Origin: Clostridia bacterium
GTDB lineage: Bacteria > Bacillota > Clostridia > Oscillospirales > CAG-272
Length of the DNA: 10,009 bases
Direction of reading: 5' to 3'
Assembly (NCBI GenBank): GCA_017386965.1
Contig: JAFOGE010000132.1
Span: 1 to 10,009 of the forward strand
Shown: piece by piece, positions 7,338 through 10,009 of the stretch
Position numbering within the stretch: position 1 is the first letter of the stretch
Layout: the number at the start of each line of letters is the position of its first letter
The notes under the pieces: generated by a model
What the model saw: the letters and a program-made list of their open reading frames with translations, nothing else
Databases searched by the model: none
Told to the model about the DNA's origin: nothing
Translations under genes and position numbers: made by a program

Positions 7338-8039
7338 TTATTTGTTGTGCAGATCCGAGCGCAGGAACTTGAAGGCGCGCTCAACGGCGTCCTTGGAATT
7401 CTTCCATGGCTCATCGGCATAGCGATAGTCAAACTTCTTGCAGAACCAGCTCACGTCCTCACGCAGCGTATCAAAGTAGCTCTCCACGACCTTGGCACAC
7501 GCAGAGGCGAATTCGGGCTGCCGCTTCTTCCCAAGCCGCTTTTGCCCGTATTCGAGAAGCTTGCGGTAATGAGGCAGACAGAAATAGGGCTGCGCCTTGA
7601 GCTTGGGAGCAAAATCCTCGTCGTTTTGCCAAAGATAAACGGCCGTATCCACCATGCTCTCAAAATTTCCGGAGATGCGCGCGCAGATGTAGCAGCCGTC
7701 CTCGAGAGCCGCAATGCGCTTGATGGGCTTGTTCCCCTGCCCACCGCCAAGACCACCGTCGCGGATCTCGCGGCGCAGCTCATCCAGATGGCTTTCCAGC
7801 GTCAACGCCATCCCCAGCCGGTTCTTGCGAACGAACATCATGTCATAATGCGTACGGCAAAAGCCCTGCTCGTTGGTGCGAATGCGGATGTCGGGCTCCA
7901 TCATGGAAGCGCCGAGGATCAGATCCAGCTCGTCCTCCTCCAGCTTCCGATAGAGCGCGCAGAGAGCGCAACCGCAGCTTGGATCGGCGGCCGAGGCCTC
8001 AAAGGCTTCATTTACGGGTATTGTAAAATTGACGTCCAT
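7338..8039 (-). CDS. DUF6062-like protein with two CxxC...CxxH modules
   Basis: A 233-residue soluble protein of unknown function; the length and cysteine pattern match, as I recall, the clostridial DUF6062 family. Two equivalent modules are visible: C24-x2-C27 then C61-x2-H64 (GFCRTHY), and C116-x2-C119 then C154-x2-H157 (YFCLPHY). The gap from second Cys to third Cys is 34 residues in one and 35 in the other, so the protein looks like an internal duplication that could hold two zinc ions or other metal centres. A Gly-rich linker (94-102) separates the modules, and a charged helical tail follows (about 160-233). No signal peptide or membrane span is seen, so it is probably cytosolic. ATG 8039 has AAAAAGGA about 7 nt upstream. 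It is the first gene of the operon and has its own near-consensus promoter. The metal binding is inferred; no enzyme activity can be assigned. Confidence 0.85.
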   Translation of the reverse strand: MDVNFTIPVNEAFEASAADPSCGCALCALYRKLEEDELDLILGASMMEPDIRIRTNEQGFCRTHYDMMFVRKNRLGMALTLESHLDELRREIRDGGLGGGQGNKPIKRIAALEDGCYICARISGNFESMVDTAVYLWQNDEDFAPKLKAQPYFCLPHYRKLLEYGQKRLGKKRQPEFASACAKVVESYFDTLREDVSWFCKKFDYRYADEPWKNSKDAVERAFKFLRSDLHNK

Positions 8040-8059
8040 ATCAAAATCCTTTTTTGGTA

Positions 8060-8088
8060 TTGATTTTTTTCTTCGTATCCTGTATAAT
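8060..8088 (+). promoter_or_regulatory. Sigma-A promoter for the HAD phosphatase gene
   Basis: TTGATT (8060-8065), a 17-bp spacer, then TATAAT (8083-8088). Transcription would begin near 8095, leaving a leader of about 78 nt before ATG 8173. Its -10 overlaps the -10 of the opposing promoter by two bases. Confidence 0.72.
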
Positions 8089-8115
8089 TATAGCATAGAT
8101 CCCTCTCTCTTGCAA
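8087..8115 (-). promoter_or_regulatory. Sigma-A promoter for the DUF6062-mnmM-M15 operon
   Basis: Read on the - strand: TTGCAA (8115-8110), a 17-bp spacer ending in the extended element TGC, then TATAAT (8092-8087). Transcription would begin near 8080, about 40 nt before ATG 8039. It has a better -10 context than the + promoter because of TGnTATAAT. Confidence 0.8.
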
Positions 8116-8119
8116 GAGA
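8106..8119. repeat. 14-bp perfect palindrome over the - strand -35 element
   Basis: TCTCTTGCAAGAGA reads the same on both strands. Its centre is the TTGCAA -35 hexamer of the leftward promoter, and it lies about 11-24 nt into the predicted rightward transcript. It has the form of a dimeric repressor site, but no regulator gene is nearby, so operator function is only a possibility. Confidence 0.45.
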
Positions 8120-8172
8120 TTTTGCGGATTTTTAGAAAAGGGATTTGTAGTTCCGCTTTTGAAAGGAATCAT

Positions 8173-8829
8173 ATGAAATATCGCTATTGCTTTTTTGATC
8201 TGGACGGAACCGTGACCGATTCCGCACCCGGCATTACCCATTCGGTGCAATACGCGCTGAAAAAAAGAGGAATCGAGCCTCCTCCCTCCTCCGAGCTGCT
8301 CGGCTTCATCGGCCCCCCACTGGTCTGGAGCTTCTCGCACTTCTTCGGAATGAGCCGAGAGGAGAGCCTTGCCGCAGTGGATGCCTACCGTGAATACTAT
8401 CGCGCCGGAGGCATGCTGGAATGCACCGTCTATCCGGGGATTCCGGAGCTTCTTCGCACGCTGCACGATGCGGGAATCCAATGCGTGCTGGCCACCTGCA
8501 AGCCTTACGTCTTTGCCAACGCGATTCTTGCACACTTTGATCTGCTGGATAGCTTCGTGATGGTATCCGGCCCCGAGATCGACGGAACACGCAACGAAAA
8601 GCATGAGGTGATCCGCTATGCAATGGACCAACTCGCGATCACAGACCCCTCCGAGATATTGATGATCGGCGACCGCGACAATGATGTGCTGGGCGCCCGT
8701 GCGAATGGGATTGACACCTACGGCGTTCTTTGGGGCTTCGGCAGCGAGCAAGAGCTGATGGAGGCCGGCGCTGCTGCCTGCTATCGGGATGCGCATTCCC
8801 TGGGACGCGCCATCCTCGAGAGCGAATAA
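8173..8829 (+). CDS. HAD subfamily IA hydrolase, phosphoglycolate phosphatase/5'-nucleotidase-like
   Basis: Cytosolic Mg-dependent phosphatase of 218 residues, a normal length. Motif I is FDLDGT with nucleophile D9 and acid/base D11; motif II is T108 in LATCK; motif III lysine is K143; motif IV is GDRDND (166-171). The cap between residues about 16 and 90 is the helical C1 type (DSAPGI, FIGPPL, REYYRAGG), typical of Gph-like proteins and of Firmicute '5'-nucleotidase' relatives. Substrate cannot be fixed from sequence: phosphoglycolate, nucleoside monophosphates or other small phosphates are all possible. I choose ATG 8173, with GAAAGGA about 5 nt upstream and motif I right after it; a longer frame back to 8029 would run through the promoter. 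It has its own promoter and no clear terminator, so some read-through into the glucokinase gene is possible. Confidence 0.9.
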   Translation: MKYRYCFFDLDGTVTDSAPGITHSVQYALKKRGIEPPPSSELLGFIGPPLVWSFSHFFGMSREESLAAVDAYREYYRAGGMLECTVYPGIPELLRTLHDAGIQCVLATCKPYVFANAILAHFDLLDSFVMVSGPEIDGTRNEKHEVIRYAMDQLAITDPSEILMIGDRDNDVLGARANGIDTYGVLWGFGSEQELMEAGAAACYRDAHSLGRAILESE

Positions 8830-8886
8830 AGAAGTACAAGAGAGCATTTCAGGTATCGAAAAACACCTCCAATTTTTCCAAAGGAC

Positions 8887-8915
8887 TTGACGAACCCGGA
8901 AAAATCATATATAAT
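8887..8915 (+). promoter_or_regulatory. Sigma-A promoter for the ROK glucokinase gene
   Basis: TTGACG (8887-8892), a 17-bp spacer and TATAAT (8910-8915). This is the closest match to consensus in the window. Transcription would start near 8922, giving a leader of about 48 nt. Confidence 0.85.
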
Positions 8916-8930
8916 AATCATTGAAAAACC

Positions 8931-8947
8931 GCCGCGAGCATCGCGGC
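8931..8947 (+). other. GC-rich hairpin in the glucokinase 5' leader
   Basis: GCCGCGA and TCGCGGC form a perfect 7-bp stem around a GCA loop. It lies about 9 nt after the predicted start of transcription and ends 8 nt before the AAAGGA ribosome binding site (8956-8961). No U-run follows, so it is not a terminator. It may stabilise the mRNA 5' end. Confidence 0.5.
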
Positions 8948-8969
8948 CGCAACAGAAAGGATAACGCTT

Positions 8970-9935
8970 ATGTATCGTATCGGTATTGACCTTGGCGGAA
9001 CCAATATTGCCGCCGGCATCGTAAATGAGAAATATGAAATTCTGGCACAGGACTCCACACCTACCAAGGCAGGACGCCCCGGCGAGGAGATCGTGGCAGA
9101 TATGGCTACCCTGTGCAAGAGCCTGTGCGAAAAGGCCGGCATCCCCGAGGCCGAGATCGAATCCCTCGGCATCGCATCCCCCGGCGTGGTGGATGACAAT
9201 AAGGGAACGGTCATCGCCGCATATAACCTTGGATTTTTCAACTTCCCGATTCTTCCCCTTCTCAAGGAGAAGCTGAACATCCCCACGATGCACATCGCAA
9301 ACGACGCAAACGCGGCTGCTTGGGGAGAGGCGATTGCCGGTGCCGGCAAGGGAAGCTCCTCCTCCATCATGGTCACCCTCGGAACGGGTGTTGGCGGTGG
9401 AATCATTCTGAACAATAAGCTCCTCACCGGCTTCAACGAGGGCGCAGGCGAGCTTGGGCATATGGTCATTGAGGCCGGCGGACGTCCCTGCACCTGCGGT
9501 CGCATAGGCTGCTGGGAGGCCTATTCCTCGGCAACCGGTCTGATCAAGATGACTAATGAAAAGCTCGAGGAGTGCGCAAAAGCAGGACGCAAGACCTTGA
9601 TGGCCGACATGGTTGCGGAGCGTGGCAAGGTCACGGGACGCACGGCCTTTGACGCACAGCGCAAGGGCGACGAGGCTGCGAACGAGGTCGTAGCGGAATA
9701 CGTAAGCTATCTCGCCTGTGGCATTACCAATCTGATCAACATCTTCCAGCCCGAGGTCATCTCCATCGGCGGCGGCATTTCCAACGAGGGACAGTACCTT
9801 ATCGATCTGATCACACCTGCCATCCGCAAGGAATCCTTCGGCTCCGGACGTCTGCCCGCTACCGAGCTTCGCATCGCACAGCTGCGCAATAACGCAGGAA
9901 TCGTCGGTGCTGCCCTTCTCGGTGTAGGTCAGTAA
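8970..9935 (+). CDS. ROK family glucokinase
   Basis: Cytosolic ATP-dependent kinase of 321 residues that makes glucose 6-phosphate, feeding glycolysis and, through glucose 1-phosphate, dTDP-sugar synthesis. The phosphate-binding loop is DLGGTN (7-12). ANDANA contains the catalytic base D112. The second ATP loop is TLGTGVGGG. The ROK zinc site is complete: H164 in ELGHM, then C174-T-C176-G-x2-G-C181, followed by WEAYSS. There is no N-terminal winged helix, so this is a sugar kinase and not a ROK repressor (NagC/XylR type). The start at ATG 8970 has AAAGGA about 8 nt upstream and begins exactly at the kinase fold. It stands alone between its own promoter and a terminator. Fructose or N-acetylmannosamine kinases belong to the same superfamily, but the overall sequence fits Firmicute GlcK best. 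Confidence 0.93.
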   Translation: MYRIGIDLGGTNIAAGIVNEKYEILAQDSTPTKAGRPGEEIVADMATLCKSLCEKAGIPEAEIESLGIASPGVVDDNKGTVIAAYNLGFFNFPILPLLKEKLNIPTMHIANDANAAAWGEAIAGAGKGSSSSIMVTLGTGVGGGIILNNKLLTGFNEGAGELGHMVIEAGGRPCTCGRIGCWEAYSSATGLIKMTNEKLEECAKAGRKTLMADMVAERGKVTGRTAFDAQRKGDEAANEVVAEYVSYLACGITNLINIFQPEVISIGGGISNEGQYLIDLITPAIRKESFGSGRLPATELRIAQLRNNAGIVGAALLGVGQ

Positions 9936-9967
9936 CCTTCCGATATACCGGATCCGCAAAGAAAAAA

Positions 9968-10009
9968 GGGGTGTCGAACGAATGCATACCTGCATTCGGT
10001 CGGCACCCC
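9968..10009 (+). terminator. Intrinsic terminator stem after the glucokinase gene
   Basis: Arms 9968-9986 and 9991-10009 (19 nt each) around a TACC loop, with one G-U wobble and one A-G mismatch. An A-run (9962-9967) precedes it. The window ends at the last stem base, so the expected U-tract is not visible. The matching A-run would serve as a U-tract for a gene converging from the right. Confidence 0.8.

Noticed and set aside
7311..8063. 250-codon + strand frame opposite the DUF6062-like gene
   Set aside because: The - strand product has ordered, duplicated Cys/His motifs and a well-placed promoter and ribosome binding site; the + frame has neither.
8041..8847. 268-codon - strand frame opposite the HAD phosphatase
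   Set aside because: The + strand frame has all four HAD motifs plus promoter and ribosome binding site; the opposite frame passes through the divergent promoter region.
8848..8877. Possible terminator after the HAD phosphatase gene (AGGT ... ACCT followed by a short T-run)
   Set aside because: Only a 4-bp stem with a 10-nt loop; too weak to call.
8931..8947. Riboswitch or attenuator in the glucokinase leader
   Set aside because: The leader is only about 48 nt, with a single short hairpin and no alternative structure or U-tract.
8781..9995. 404-codon open frame on the - strand opposite the glucokinase gene
   Set aside because: It is longer than the real gene but covers a complete ROK kinase with all motifs; its own translation has no recognisable motif, and long antisense frames are common with this codon bias.

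Overview
The window looks like a chromosomal segment of a moderately GC-rich Firmicute of the class Clostridia, probably an uncultured or gut-type lineage. The grounds are AGGAGG-like ribosome binding sites, sigma-A type TTGACA/TATAAT promoters, TTG and GTG starts, a MnmM (YtqB)-type methyltransferase, a Firmicute-type ROK glucokinase and a Gram-positive-style rhamnose polysaccharide/ABC exporter cluster. I cannot name the genus. There is no phage, IS element, CRISPR array, tRNA or rRNA, and no gene-free stretch over 300 bases.

Left half (1-5865, + strand): the end of a surface-polysaccharide operon. A truncated gene (possibly a glycosyltransferase) is followed by rfbD (last step of dTDP-L-rhamnose synthesis), an ABC-2 polysaccharide export permease, its ATPase, and a 1034-residue protein that joins a GT2 glycosyltransferase, a HAD-fold domain and a C-terminal domain I cannot assign. 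Two junctions are ATGA overlaps and one is a 22-nt gap with a strong ribosome binding site, so this is one co-translated unit. Together the genes make activated rhamnose, build a glycan at the inner membrane face and export it.

Middle (5857-8039, - strand): a three-gene operon, read from right to left: a DUF6062-like cysteine/histidine protein with a duplicated putative metal-binding module, a MnmM/YtqB tRNA wobble-uridine methyltransferase, and a lipoprotein M15B (VanY-type) D,D-carboxypeptidase. It converges on the polysaccharide operon at a 24-bp perfect hairpin that contains the stop codons of both genes and probably terminates both transcripts.

Right (8040-10009): a 133-bp divergent intergenic region with two near-consensus promoters that share a palindromic -10 (TATAATTATA). 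One drives the - strand operon and the other a HAD subfamily IA phosphatase. A separate strong promoter and a short leader hairpin precede a ROK-family glucokinase, whose terminator stem closes the window.

Most of the content belongs to known families. The parts that deserve a second look are the GT2-HAD-unknown fusion, the stop-codon-embedding bidirectional terminator, the symmetric divergent promoter and the duplicated CxxC/CxxH protein.
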